From the NCBI GenBank assembly GCA_024694565.1, contig JAILJR010000167.1, positions 1 through 40,731 of the forward strand: 40,731 nt of DNA, in the 5' to 3' direction. The notes beneath the pieces are model-generated. The model worked only from the letters and a program-made list of their open reading frames with translations. It was not told the origin of the DNA and did not search any database. The position numbers were made by a program, and so were the translations under genes. Origin of the DNA: Butyrivibrio sp. GTDB lineage: Bacteria > Bacillota > Clostridia > Lachnospirales > Lachnospiraceae. Shown here piece after piece: positions 1 through 8,480 of the stretch; position 1 is the stretch's first letter; every line of letters starts with the position of its first letter.

Positions 1-19
1 TTTACAACTTTTGCTGACA

Positions 20-82
20 AAAATATGCCAATTTATGAAAAAATATGCCATAAATCGGAGAAATCGTATCTGTCGAAAAATG
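20..82. repeat. Paired direct repeat upstream of the phosphatase gene
   Basis: The 10-mer AAATATGCCA occurs at 21-30 and again at 41-50, exactly 20 bp apart, and the reverse complement of its end (TGGCAT) appears near 81. A two-turn spacing upstream of a gene suggests a regulator binding site. No convincing promoter hexamers were identified beside it, so the function is a guess. Confidence 0.35.
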
Positions 83-126
83 GCATCTAATACTGAAAAA
101 TCGAGGAATAACAGAGGTTTTTGATA

Positions 127-717
127 ATGATAAAAATACTATTCATCTGTCACGGCAATATTTGCCGTTCAACTATGGCGGAATTTGTTATGAAGGATAT
201 TGTAAATAAGCAGGGACTCTGGGATGAATTTCATATAGAGTCCTCAGCAACCCACACGGATGAGATATGGAACGGAGTTGGGAGCCCGGTATATCCACCT
301 GCGGTGGAAAAGCTGCGGGAGCATGGGATTGGCACAAGGGATAACGAGCTGGGACTGTCGAAAAAAAGAGCGAGGCTCACTGTCAAAGGAGACTATGAAA
401 GATTTGATTTTATCATAGGAATGGACAGTGCAAATATCAGGAATCTGCACAGACTTTTCGGGAATGACCCTGAGGGTAAGATATATAAGATGCTGGATTT
501 TACTGATAGGGACGGTGATGTGGCAGATCCATGGTATACCGGAAACTTTGATGCTACCTGGAGGGATGTATCGGAAGGCTGTCATGGACTTTTTCGAACG
601 ATATTGTCGGACCCTGTGTTTGCAGCTAAGCTGCAAAATAGCTTTTCATCAAAAGAATGGGATGATGAGGAGGAAGAGGAACGGGGACTGATTCATGATG
701 ATTTCCCCAGGGGATGA
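127..717 (+). CDS. Low-molecular-weight protein tyrosine phosphatase
   Basis: This 196-residue cytoplasmic protein has the LMW-PTP signature at its N-terminus: the phosphate-binding loop C-X5-R is CHGNICRS, with nucleophile Cys8 and Arg14. The general-acid Asp is in the DPWY motif (Asp134). The family removes phosphate from phosphotyrosine or phospho-arginine proteins, and in Firmicutes it often acts on stress or exopolysaccharide regulators; the substrate here is unknown. It is longer than the typical ~150 residues because of inserts and an acidic tail (run of Glu near the end). ATG at 127 is preferred over TTG at 121 because AGAGG at 113-117 lies 9 nt before it. No tyrosine kinase gene adjoins it. 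Confidence 0.88.
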   Translation: MIKILFICHGNICRSTMAEFVMKDIVNKQGLWDEFHIESSATHTDEIWNGVGSPVYPPAVEKLREHGIGTRDNELGLSKKRARLTVKGDYERFDFIIGMDSANIRNLHRLFGNDPEGKIYKMLDFTDRDGDVADPWYTGNFDATWRDVSEGCHGLFRTILSDPVFAAKLQNSFSSKEWDDEEEEERGLIHDDFPRG

Positions 718-974
718 AAATAGTGATACTTACACAAATGTTTTTGTAACTTTCATGCAATCTTTGTTCAATTTAACACTTTAACTTCATGAAGAATATG
801 TTAAGCTACTGATTGTGTTTTTTGGAAACGAAATTTTCAAAAATATGACCAGTAGTTTATTTTATGCGAATTATTGGAAACGTGATGTAAGTCTTGAGAC
901 CGGCGGAGTAAAAGTATCCGGAAAAACTTCACGTATAATACTATGATGTTGAGGTCAAAAGCCACCTTGCGTCT

Positions 975-1140
975 CCATGGCTGTGCATATTGTACAATCG
1001 CTTCGGGCACGCTTTCGCCTCGTGGCGGTACTAAGACACCAAAATACGGTGACTTAGTACCGACGAGCTCATAGGGCATCTCAGCCTCTTGTGCAATATA
1101 CTCATCCGGAGCCGGTCTTGCGAGCTTTTGTCGGACAATT
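975..1140 (-). repeat. Palindromic intergenic repeat, family B copy 1
   Basis: Read on the - strand, this block matches the block at 40586-40731 over about 140 bp, including the shared text GACAAAAGCTCGC, CCCTATGAGCTCGTCGGTAC and GCGAAAGCGTGCCCGA. Its centre is a 14-bp hairpin stem (1027-1040 with 1048-1061, one mismatch) around a 7-nt AAAATAC loop. It has no transposase and looks like a MITE or REP-type element. A short - strand reading frame crosses it but is not credible as a gene. The rest of the 718-1301 gap (about 580 bases) shows only AT-rich sequence and the degV leader repeats. Confidence 0.75.
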
Positions 1141-1206
1141 CATACTATGTACTGACAAGTGACAGATGAACAAGAATCACAGGAAATAGGACAGATAAAA
1201 ACCTGT

Positions 1207-1317
1207 GCATATACAGGAGAAAAAAGTGTCAGTAAAAAACGGTGCATATAGAGGAGAAAAAGCGTCAGTAAAAAAACGTCGCATATAGAGGAGGAGAAAA
1301 AATGGCAGTAAGGATAA
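1207..1317 (+). repeat. Triplicated degV translation-initiation region
   Basis: Three tandem copies of a 37-bp unit begin at 1207, 1244 and 1281, each starting GCATATA and containing a GGAGAAAAA ribosome-binding segment followed by (T/G)CAGTAA. The third copy carries the real RBS (with an extra GAG) and the ATG GCA GTA start of degV. The first copy reads AGGAGAAAAAA GTG TCA GTA, so GTG at 1226 could start a 20-codon peptide, MSVKNGAYRGEKASVKKRRI, ending at TAG 1286-1288, 13 nt before degV. The duplication is seen directly; translation of the upstream peptide is inference. Confidence 0.8.
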
Positions 1318-2150
1318 TGACTGATTCGGCCAGTGACATATCACAGGAGCTGGCAAAAAAGTGGGGGATAACGGTTCTTCCATTAAAGGTGAGATTTGGA
1401 GAAGAGGAATTTCTTGATGGAGTGACACTTGTGGGCAAGGATTTTTACAGGAAGCTTGTTGAGACTGATGAGGTTCCGAAGACCAGCCAGATCTCGCCCT
1501 ATGAATACTCAGAGGAGTTCAGAAAGGCAAAGGAGGCAGGGGATGAGCTGATCTATTTCTGTCTTTCCTCAGGTGTTTCAGGGTCTTATCAGAGTGCATG
1601 CATTGCGGCAGATGACTTTGGAGAAGGCATTTATGTTGTGGATACCAGACAGTTCTGCATCTCGGAATATATTATTGTGCAGAGAGCTGTGCAGCTTAGG
1701 GATCAGGGAAAAAATGCAAAAGAGATCCTGAAGGTTTTGGAAAATGAAATGAAAAAGGTTCACGTTATTGCAGTCTTTGATACACTTGAGTACCTGAAGC
1801 TCGGAGGCAGGATATCTTCTGCTGCGGCAGCTATCGGAAATCTTCTGACGATCAAGCCGGTAATTACAATAGAGGATGGGGCAGTCAAGATTATAGGTAA
1901 AGCGAGGGGTTCTAAGAACAGCCACAACATGCTTATGGAGTTTGTGGAAAAGACAGGCGGGATTGATTTTACAAGGCCGATCTGTCTTGCGTACTCCGGT
2001 TTTTCTGACGATATACTGATGAAATACGTGGAGGACTCAAAGGCCTTGTATGAAGGAAACGAAGACAAGCTTCAGTACGCGATAGTGGGAGCTACAATAG
2101 GAACTTATTCGGGCCCGGGAGCCATAGCGCTCGCCTATTTCGAAAAATAG
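1302..2150 (+). CDS. DegV family fatty-acid-binding protein
   Basis: This 282-residue protein opens with the DegV pattern V-RIMTDSASDIS and continues with the two-domain fold typical of the family, including the conserved SSGVSGSYQSA stretch (fatty-acid head-group loop) and LEYLKLGGRIS. Full-length DegV proteins are about 280 residues. They bind a fatty acid in the cytoplasm and in Gram-positives (FakB) hand it to the kinase FakA for incorporation into phospholipid. No fakA is in the window, so the exact role is open. ATG 1302 is fixed by the RBS AGGAGGAG just upstream, in the last of three tandem copies of the start region. A strong hairpin follows. Confidence 0.9.
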   Translation: MAVRIMTDSASDISQELAKKWGITVLPLKVRFGEEEFLDGVTLVGKDFYRKLVETDEVPKTSQISPYEYSEEFRKAKEAGDELIYFCLSSGVSGSYQSACIAADDFGEGIYVVDTRQFCISEYIIVQRAVQLRDQGKNAKEILKVLENEMKKVHVIAVFDTLEYLKLGGRISSAAAAIGNLLTIKPVITIEDGAVKIIGKARGSKNSHNMLMEFVEKTGGIDFTRPICLAYSGFSDDILMKYVEDSKALYEGNEDKLQYAIVGATIGTYSGPGAIALAYFEK

Positions 2151-2158
2151 TAGTAAAA

Positions 2159-2200
2159 TATAGGGAAACACTGACTTGATCAGTGTTTCCCTATATTTTA
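2159..2200 (+). terminator. Terminator after degV
   Basis: Perfect 16-bp stem, TATAGGGAAACACTGA (2159-2174) with its complement at 2180-2195, loop CTTGA, followed by TTTTATT. It starts 9 nt after the degV stop and separates degV from the next gene. The T-run is short, so some read-through is possible. Confidence 0.8.
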
Positions 2201-2230
2201 TTACAACGGTGCTATTGGAGGAGGTTATAC

Positions 2231-3808
2231 ATGTTAAAGGACAACAAGATCTGGATTGCTAACAACGAGGCCGGGGACAACATTTTTCTTTTACCCAAAA
2301 TGGCCAACAGACATGGGCTTATTGCCGGGGCTACCGGTACCGGCAAGACCATAACCCTGAAGGTGCTGGCCGAGTCCTTCAGCGACCTGGGAGTCCCTGT
2401 TTTTCTTGCGGATGTCAAGGGGGATCTGTCAGGAATGGTGCTTGAGGGAGCAGACTCTGAGGATATGCAGAAGCGTATCCGGAGATTCGGACTTGATGAA
2501 GCGGGATTTAAGTATCAGAGATATCCTGCAACCTTCTGGGATGTATTCGGAAGCCGGGGCATTCCGCTTAGAACCACTGTCTCCGAGATGGGGCCGCTCC
2601 TTCTTTCGAGGATACTCGGGCTCAATGACCTCCAGAGGGATATACTTTCCATTGCTTTCAAGATTGCGGATGACAACGAGCTTTTACTGATCGACACCAA
2701 GGATCTTAAAGCAATTCTCAATTACATTTCGGAAAACAACAAGGAGTTTGCCGCTGAATATGGCAATATCAGCAAGGTTTCAGTTGCGGCCATCATGCGG
2801 GCGATAGTGTCGCTGGAGATTGCAGGCGGAGAAAAATTCTTCTTTGAGCCGGCACTCAATATCAGGGACTGGTTCTGCACAGGCACGGACGGAAAGGGGA
2901 TGATAAACATCCTTGATTCCACGAGCCTGATAAATAACGGAACTCTTTATGCTACCTTCCTTCTCTGGATGATGTCCGAGCTCTTTGAGACACTTCCCGA
3001 GGTGGGAGATCTAGATAAACCCAAGATGGTATTCTTCTTTGATGAGGCGCATCTTCTTTTCAAAGACATGCCCAAGACCCTGATGGACAAGATTGAGCAG
3101 GTTGTCAAGCTCATAAGGTCAAAGGGTGTGGGAATCTATTTTGTAACCCAGAATCCGAGAGACATACCGGACGGAGTTCTTGCCCAGCTTGGCAACAAGG
3201 TTCAGCATGCACTTCATGCGTATACTCCTTCTGATATGAAGGCGGTCAGGGCAGCAGCAGATTCCTTCAGGGAGAATCCTGCGTTCAAGACGGCAGAGGT
3301 GATAGAGGCACTTGGCACAGGAGAGGCAGTTTGCTCCTTCCTTGATGAGACCGGAACCCCCACTGTCTGTGAGAAGGTAAAAATCCTTCCTCCACAGTCC
3401 AAAATGGGAGGTATCGATGATGACCTGAGACAACGCGAGATAAAGGGGAGCGTACTTTACAGCAAGTATTTCGAGCCGCATGATCCTGACTCAGCTTATG
3501 AATTCCTGGAGAGAAAGGGGATAGCTGATGCACAGGAGGCAGAGAGACTTAAAGCAGAAGCTGAAGAAGCAAAGCAGAAGGCAAAAGAGGAAGCCGCTGC
3601 CGCCAAGGCTCTTGAAAAAGAGAAAGCTGCCGCTGAGCGAAAGAAAAAACAGGCCATGAAGTCTGTCGGAAACTCTGTAGCCGGTACTGTTGGCCGTGAG
3701 GTTGGCAAGAGCGTGGGAGGTACCTTCGGTAAATTTGGAAAGACCCTGGGAGGGAATCTTGGCGCCAGCCTGGGTAGAGGGCTTTTATCAACGCTGTTTA
3801 AGAGCTGA
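2231..3808 (+). CDS. HerA/DUF853-type ATPase (YjgR family)
   Basis: A 525-residue P-loop ATPase. Walker A is GATGTGKT near residue 35, and Walker B is the hydrophobic run MVFFFDEAH near residue 275. The body matches the DUF853/YjgR branch of HerA-FtsK-like ATPases, including the TKDLKAIL and VTQNPRDIPD segments. The role of the family is unknown; DNA or membrane translocation is assumed from fold. The C-terminus adds an Ala/Glu/Lys-rich coiled coil (about residues 430-480) and a glycine-rich tail with repeated VGK-VGG-type steps, which may anchor or multimerise it. ATG 2231 is chosen because GGAGG lies 7 nt upstream; an earlier ATG at 2183 falls inside the preceding terminator. Confidence 0.85.
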   Translation: MLKDNKIWIANNEAGDNIFLLPKMANRHGLIAGATGTGKTITLKVLAESFSDLGVPVFLADVKGDLSGMVLEGADSEDMQKRIRRFGLDEAGFKYQRYPATFWDVFGSRGIPLRTTVSEMGPLLLSRILGLNDLQRDILSIAFKIADDNELLLIDTKDLKAILNYISENNKEFAAEYGNISKVSVAAIMRAIVSLEIAGGEKFFFEPALNIRDWFCTGTDGKGMINILDSTSLINNGTLYATFLLWMMSELFETLPEVGDLDKPKMVFFFDEAHLLFKDMPKTLMDKIEQVVKLIRSKGVGIYFVTQNPRDIPDGVLAQLGNKVQHALHAYTPSDMKAVRAAADSFRENPAFKTAEVIEALGTGEAVCSFLDETGTPTVCEKVKILPPQSKMGGIDDDLRQREIKGSVLYSKYFEPHDPDSAYEFLERKGIADAQEAERLKAEAEEAKQKAKEEAAAAKALEKEKAAAERKKKQAMKSVGNSVAGTVGREVGKSVGGTFGKFGKTLGGNLGASLGRGLLSTLFKS

Positions 3809-3972
3809 AGCATTATTGTTCATTTGCTGCCGGGCAAATGAGTGTGAAAACTGTATGTTTAAATATTTTACCTGGCTCTGAATCGATACAAATATGTCTG
3901 CAAAGGTTATACATGCACCAAAATCTGACATTTTGATAGGAATTTTTCAAAAAATCGAATAAAAATTGGGAC

Positions 3973-4036
3973 AATCCCCCACCGCAGGAATGTGTACGAG
4001 ACAGTGCACATTCCTGTTTTTTGTTCTTGGGGGATT
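3973..4036 (+). terminator. Nested hairpin terminator upstream of mraZ
   Basis: An inner perfect 10-bp stem CAGGAATGTG (3985-3994) / CACATTCCTG (4007-4016) is followed by TTTTTTG, a standard intrinsic terminator for the HerA-type gene. An outer pair AATCCCCC (3973-3980) / GGGGGATT (4029-4036) can enclose both the stem and its T-run. The outer pair would compete with normal termination geometry and is unexplained. Nothing else was seen between 3809 and the mraZ promoter. Confidence 0.7.
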
Positions 4037-4106
4037 CCAATCAAACCCAGTGTTTATGCGGGTTTCCGAGTTTATAAATATTTAATTTTAAAGTTTTAAA
4101 ACCCTA

Positions 4107-4135
4107 TTGTTAAAGCAAAAATGATGCTATATAAT
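4107..4135 (+). promoter_or_regulatory. mraZ / dcw promoter
   Basis: Near-consensus sigma-A promoter: -35 TTGTTA (4107-4112), 17-bp spacer, -10 TATAAT (4130-4135). It predicts a start of transcription near 4142, right at the first MraZ-type repeat. Confidence 0.8.
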
Positions 4136-4141
4136 GGTGAC

Positions 4142-4190
4142 AGGTGGTAAAAAGTGTAAAAAAGTGGTGACAAGTGGTAGAAAAGTGGTA
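4142..4190 (+). promoter_or_regulatory. MraZ operator: 10-bp-phased GTG repeats
   Basis: The trinucleotide GTG recurs at 4144, 4154, 4164, 4174 and 4185, in contexts AGGTGGTAA, AAGTGTAAA, AAGTGGTGA, AAGTGGTAG and AAGTGGTAC. The spacing is one helical turn (10,10,10,11). MraZ is known in several bacteria to bind arrays of such direct repeats in front of its own gene. The array begins at the predicted transcription start and fills the whole short leader, which fits autoregulation by blocking the promoter. Binding here is inferred. Confidence 0.75.
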
Positions 4191-4195
4191 CAATA

Positions 4196-4636
4196 GTGAG
4201 TGCAGCGTTCAAAGGAGAATACAGCCATTCCATAGACTCAAAGGGAAGGCTCATAATTCCAGCTAAGTTCCGCGAACTTCTCGGTGACCAGTTTGTGGTA
4301 ACTAAGGGGTTTGACGGATGCCTTTTTGTGTTCGCCGAAGAGGGCTGGAACAGCTTTGAATCCAAGCTGCAGGCACTGCCGATGGATAAACCCGAAGCCA
4401 GAATGCTGAGCAGATTTTTTATCGCCGGAGCAATTGATGCCGATGTTGACAAGCAGGGCAGGATACTTCTTCCGGCAAGCCTTTTGAAGCATGCGAAGAT
4501 TGACAAGGAGGTTGTCATAGCAGGCGTCGGCAACAGGGCTGAGATCTGGAGCAAGGCTGAGTGGGAGAGCGCAACTACCTTCGATGATATCAACTCCATA
4601 GCCGCCAAGATGTCTGAATATGGTTTGAGCATCTGA
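4196..4636 (+). CDS. mraZ: Transcriptional regulator MraZ
   Basis: This 146-residue protein has the doubled SpoVT/AbrB-like fold of MraZ. The first half carries GEY-HSID-KGRLIIPAKFRE, and the second DADVDKQGRILLPASL. MraZ forms a ring-shaped DNA-binding oligomer that represses or tunes the dcw operon. The start is GTG at 4196, the only possible start in frame after a TAG at 4178; it adds MSAA before the usual F-GEY. There is no clear Shine-Dalgarno sequence because the leader is occupied by the phased GTG repeats. It heads the division cluster, with rsmH 47 nt downstream. Confidence 0.95.
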   Translation: MSAAFKGEYSHSIDSKGRLIIPAKFRELLGDQFVVTKGFDGCLFVFAEEGWNSFESKLQALPMDKPEARMLSRFFIAGAIDADVDKQGRILLPASLLKHAKIDKEVVIAGVGNRAEIWSKAEWESATTFDDINSIAAKMSEYGLSI

Positions 4637-4683
4637 AATTAAATGCCCTGGTACAAAAGCAGAGTGAGTGATTATGAGGTGCA

Positions 4684-5619
4684 ATGGAATTTAAACATTA
4701 CTCGGTACTCCTGAAGGAGTGCATTGACAATCTGAATATCAGACCGGACGGCATTTATCTGGACGGCACACTTGGCGGAGCAGGGCACTCATTTCATATA
4801 GCTGAAAGGCTCTCAGCCAACGGTCACCTATATGGGATAGACCAGGATGAGGATGCAATACTTGCAGCGACAAAGAGGCTTGAGCCTTTTAAAGACAGAG
4901 TCACAGTTATAAGAGACAACTACGAAAATGCTGTGGACAGGCTTAAGGAACTTGGAGTCAGGGGCGTCGACGGAATTTTATTAGACCTTGGAGTATCATC
5001 CTTTCAGCTTGACAACGCGGAGAGAGGCTTTACTTATAAAGAAGATGTTCCTCTTGACATGAGGATGGACAGAAGGCAGGAGCTGACAGCGCTTGACATA
5101 GTCAATGACTATTCGGAGACAGAGCTCTTTCACATAATAAGGGATTATGGTGAGGACAAGTTTGCCAAGAATATTGCAAAACACATCTGCGCTGAACGGC
5201 AAAGAGCACCCATAGAAACAACAGGACAGCTCAATGACATAATAAAGGCTGCTATACCGGCCAGAATGAGAGAGAAGGGCGGACACCCCTCAAAGAGGAC
5301 TTATCAGGCTATAAGGATAGCACTGAACCGTGAACTGGATGTTCTGCAGAATTCACTGGATGCTTTTATAGATTTCCTCAATCCGGGAGGGAGGATATGT
5401 GTCATAACCTTTCACTCGCTGGAGGATCGTATAACCAAGAACAGCTTCAGAAAAAATGAAAACCCATGTACCTGTCCGCCGGATTTTCCAGTGTGCGTGT
5501 GCGGTAACAAGTCTAAGGGGACGGTGATCACAAGGAAACCAATCCTGCCGTCAGAGGATGAGCTTAAAGAAAACAAGAGATCCCAGAGCGCCAAGCTGCG
5601 CGTGTTTGAAAGAAACTGA
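4684..5619 (+). CDS. rsmH: 16S rRNA m4C1402 methyltransferase RsmH (MraW)
   Basis: RsmH N4-methylates cytidine 1402 of 16S rRNA in the ribosomal P site using S-adenosylmethionine. The 311-residue length is normal. It begins [13 protein letters not shown] and has the SAM-binding loop [10 protein letters not shown] (about residues 28-37), then [12 protein letters not shown], the [15 protein letters not shown] block and the C-terminal FHSLEDRI motif. A Cys-rich stretch ([13 protein letters not shown]) near residue 265 is typical of Firmicutes copies. The RBS GAGGTG lies close to the ATG. It is the second gene of the dcw cluster, with 147 nt before ftsL. Confidence 0.95.
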   Translation: MEFKHYSVLLKECIDNLNIRPDGIYLDGTLGGAGHSFHIAERLSANGHLYGIDQDEDAILAATKRLEPFKDRVTVIRDNYENAVDRLKELGVRGVDGILLDLGVSSFQLDNAERGFTYKEDVPLDMRMDRRQELTALDIVNDYSETELFHIIRDYGEDKFAKNIAKHICAERQRAPIETTGQLNDIIKAAIPARMREKGGHPSKRTYQAIRIALNRELDVLQNSLDAFIDFLNPGGRICVITFHSLEDRITKNSFRKNENPCTCPPDFPVCVCGNKSKGTVITRKPILPSEDELKENKRSQSAKLRVFERN

Positions 5620-5766
5620 TAAAGGCCGTCCGAAGTTGGCGGGATCATTTATAGGTGAGCCCGGATGCTTTTTCTGAATAAAGGAGATAAAGTCCGGCGG
5701 CAGAAATTTTTTTTGAATATAGTTTTCATCCTGAGCGGATATTTATAAAAGAAAGGAGGCTCTGAC

Positions 5767-6204
5767 ATGGCAAACGAATACATTCGCGGTACTTCTGTAA
5801 GGAAAAATGCCAGGGTTCGTAATTCGGGATACATACACATGCAGGAGCCTTTAAGGCAGCACAGAAAGCACAATATGAGCCTGGGCTATCTGGTGTTTCT
5901 GAGCGTTGCCATGGTATTTATGGTGACTACGCTTGCATGGTATATTTCACTTCAGTCAGAGATCAAGAATTCCGTAAAACACATCGCAGTTCTTGAAAGT
6001 CAACTGAATAATTTGAAACAGGACAATGATGAGGCGTATAATAGAGCTAACGGAAATATTGACCTCGATGAGATAAAGAGAATTGCCATCCAGGAATACG
6101 GTATGACCTATGCCTCAGAAGGCCAGATCGTGCGATATTCCGACGGCGGAGGAAACGACTATGTAAGGCAGGTGGCTCCGATTCCTGAGGTCGCAAAAAA
6201 ATAG
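5767..6204 (+). CDS. ftsL: FtsL-like septum protein
   Basis: A 145-residue bitopic protein with a basic cytoplasmic N-terminus, a single membrane helix at about residues 39-60, and an extracytoplasmic coiled coil at about 63-90. This is the layout of FtsL, which with DivIB and FtsB/DivIC activates the FtsW-PBP pair. Sequence identity within the family is always low, so the call rests mainly on topology, size and position between rsmH and the division PBP. AAGGAGG at 5754-5760 supports ATG 5767. The C-terminus continues with an EIKRIAIQEYGMTY segment, which resembles the membrane-distal FtsL motif. Confidence 0.8.
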   Translation: MANEYIRGTSVRKNARVRNSGYIHMQEPLRQHRKHNMSLGYLVFLSVAMVFMVTTLAWYISLQSEIKNSVKHIAVLESQLNNLKQDNDEAYNRANGNIDLDEIKRIAIQEYGMTYASEGQIVRYSDGGGNDYVRQVAPIPEVAKK

Positions 6205-6224
6205 AAGGAATATAAAAGTAATAA

Positions 6225-8468
6225 ATGAAGCAAAATAAGAAGCCTAATAGCCAGAGATTTACGATAGGAATGAAGAAAAAGCTGGTAGTACTATTTACCC
6301 TGGTACTACTGGCTTTCGTTGGATTAGGGGTGCGGCTGATCCTTATAACGAAAAATAACGGAGAGGAGTATGAGAAACAGGTACTTTCCCAACAGAAATA
6401 TGATTCGACTGCACTGCCCTTCAGAAGAGGAGAGATACTTGATTCAAACGGAACCATTCTTGCATATTCTGAGAAGGTCTACAATGTGATCCTCGATGCC
6501 AAGCTCCTTCTTCGCGATGAGAAATTTCTTGAGCCGACACTCAAGGCTCTTGTGACTGAGTTCAAGTTGGATGGAAGCTCCATAAGGTCATATCTTGCTG
6601 ATCATCCGACATCGCAGTATTACGTTCTTGCCAAGAAGCTGTCGTATGATGAGATAAAGCATTTTCAGGATATGATTACTCCGGGTGAGAAGGATTATGA
6701 CTCGAATATTCAGGGAATCTGGTTTGAATCCAGCTATATACGCAAGTACCCGAACGGCTCCCTCGCAAGCGATATTATTGGTTTTACTTCCGGTGATAAT
6801 GCGGGAATGTACGGACTTGAGGAGTACTACAACGACACACTGTCGGGGACAATGGGACGTGAGTATGGATATCTCGATGAGGATTCAAACCTTGAGAGAA
6901 CGACCATCCCTGCCACTGACGGTGACAGCATTGTGACAACAATTGACGGAAACCTTCAGAGCATTGTTGAGAAGCATCTTCAGGAGTTCAACGATCAGTA
7001 TGCAAATAACGTCAGACAGGCTAACGGAGCCAACAATGTAGGATGCATCATGATGGACATCCACACGGGCGACATCCTGGCTATGGCGAGCTATCCGGGG
7101 TATGATCTGAATAATCCCAGAGACCCGTCGCGCCTTATCGGTATGCCGGCAGTGGATGAAAAAGGCAATAAGCTGAAGGGGGATTCAATTTTTGACTCCG
7201 GAGTATATATCACGGAGGAGATGCTTGAAAGCTTTTCGGATGAGCAGCTCTATCAGAACTATAATGCACTCTGGAAGAACTTTTGTATAGCAGATACATA
7301 CGAACCGGGATCGGTTGCCAAGCCCTTCACGGTTGCAATGGGGCTTGAGTGCGGAGCTATTACGGGCAACGAAGTCTATAACTGCAAAGGAAACCTGGAA
7401 GTAGGCGGATGGAAGATAAAGTGCCACAATGTTTATGGTGACGGAGCGGTATCTGTCCAAAGGGGAATAGAGATTTCCTGCAACGTAGCCATGATGCATA
7501 TTGCACAGGCAATTGGTATAAGTACCTTTACAAAATTTCAAAAGGACTTCGGCTTTGGGCTTAAGACCAATATCGATCTTGCAGGAGAAGCGAGGACAGA
7601 GGGACTTACATACAGCCCGTCAAACATGACACCGACAGACCTTGCCACCAACTCCTTTGGTCAGGGCTTCAACGTCGATATGATAGAGATGATAACCAGC
7701 TTTTCATCTCTGATAAACGGAGGCTATTATTTTGAACCTCACATTGTCAAAAGAATTGTTTCAAGCAGCGGAGCTACTGTCAAGAATGTTGAACCGAGGA
7801 TACTCAGACAGACAATATCGCCGAGTACATCGGAAAAGATAATTGAGTACTGCAATACGGTTGTCACAGGACCGGGAGGAACCGGCAAGACTGCAAGACC
7901 GGCCGGCTACATGATAGGCGGTAAAACCGGAACAGCCCAGACTCTTCCCCGCGGAAACAGACAGTACGTGGTATCGTTTATGGGATATGCACCGGCTTCC
8001 GATCCGGACATTGCAATCTATGTGGTTGTTGACAGATGTAACTACGTTATGCAGGACGATGCCAAGTTTGCAACAAGGATAGTCAGAGCGGTGCTTACAG
8101 AGGCTCTGCCATATCTTAACTACCCGATGACCGAAGAGCTTTCCGACAAGGAAAAAGCAGAACTGGAAGAACTGAGAGCCCAGATGGTTACATCTCAGAC
8201 CGCTCCGGGAGAGGAAGCTGCCGCAGAGGGAGAGTCAACTGAGAGCAGCGAAGAGGCATCAGAGGAAGCCTCTGATGCACCTGTGGCAGAGGAGAAGCCA
8301 TCAATATGGGAGTCATTTGAGGTTGATAAGGCAACCGGGTATTACATAGACCCCAATACGGGAGGCCTTATCGATCCGGACAGCGGTTATGCCTTTGGAG
8401 GGGATGAGCTTCCTGATTTTTCAGGGGACTCTGCCTCACAATCTGACAGCGCTGCCGGTTCTGGTTGA
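6225..8468 (+). CDS. Division penicillin-binding protein (FtsI/PBP2 class B)
   Basis: Class B transpeptidase that cross-links septal peptidoglycan with FtsW. The 747 residues have one membrane helix (about 19-42), a PBP dimerisation domain, and the transpeptidase motifs SVAK (catalytic Ser363, Lys366), SCN (418-420) and KTG (567-569). The PASTA domains found in SpoVD-type homologues are missing. Instead the last ~100 residues form an acidic, Ser/Glu-rich, probably disordered tail ending in a DPNTGG/DPDSGY double motif. The start is uncertain: ATG 6225 has AAGGA about 15 nt upstream, and a second in-frame ATG lies at 6270. Only one class B PBP is in this cluster, where some Firmicutes have two. 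Confidence 0.92.
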   Translation: MKQNKKPNSQRFTIGMKKKLVVLFTLVLLAFVGLGVRLILITKNNGEEYEKQVLSQQKYDSTALPFRRGEILDSNGTILAYSEKVYNVILDAKLLLRDEKFLEPTLKALVTEFKLDGSSIRSYLADHPTSQYYVLAKKLSYDEIKHFQDMITPGEKDYDSNIQGIWFESSYIRKYPNGSLASDIIGFTSGDNAGMYGLEEYYNDTLSGTMGREYGYLDEDSNLERTTIPATDGDSIVTTIDGNLQSIVEKHLQEFNDQYANNVRQANGANNVGCIMMDIHTGDILAMASYPGYDLNNPRDPSRLIGMPAVDEKGNKLKGDSIFDSGVYITEEMLESFSDEQLYQNYNALWKNFCIADTYEPGSVAKPFTVAMGLECGAITGNEVYNCKGNLEVGGWKIKCHNVYGDGAVSVQRGIEISCNVAMMHIAQAIGISTFTKFQKDFGFGLKTNIDLAGEARTEGLTYSPSNMTPTDLATNSFGQGFNVDMIEMITSFSSLINGGYYFEPHIVKRIVSSSGATVKNVEPRILRQTISPSTSEKIIEYCNTVVTGPGGTGKTARPAGYMIGGKTGTAQTLPRGNRQYVVSFMGYAPASDPDIAIYVVVDRCNYVMQDDAKFATRIVRAVLTEALPYLNYPMTEELSDKEKAELEELRAQMVTSQTAPGEEAAAEGESTESSEEASEEASDAPVAEEKPSIWESFEVDKATGYYIDPNTGGLIDPDSGYAFGGDELPDFSGDSASQSDSAAGSG

Positions 8469-8480
8469 AACTAATAATTT

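Noticed and set aside
837..1079. 80-residue reading frame on the - strand
   Set aside because: It lies largely inside the family B palindromic repeat, with no RBS evidence and no family resemblance.
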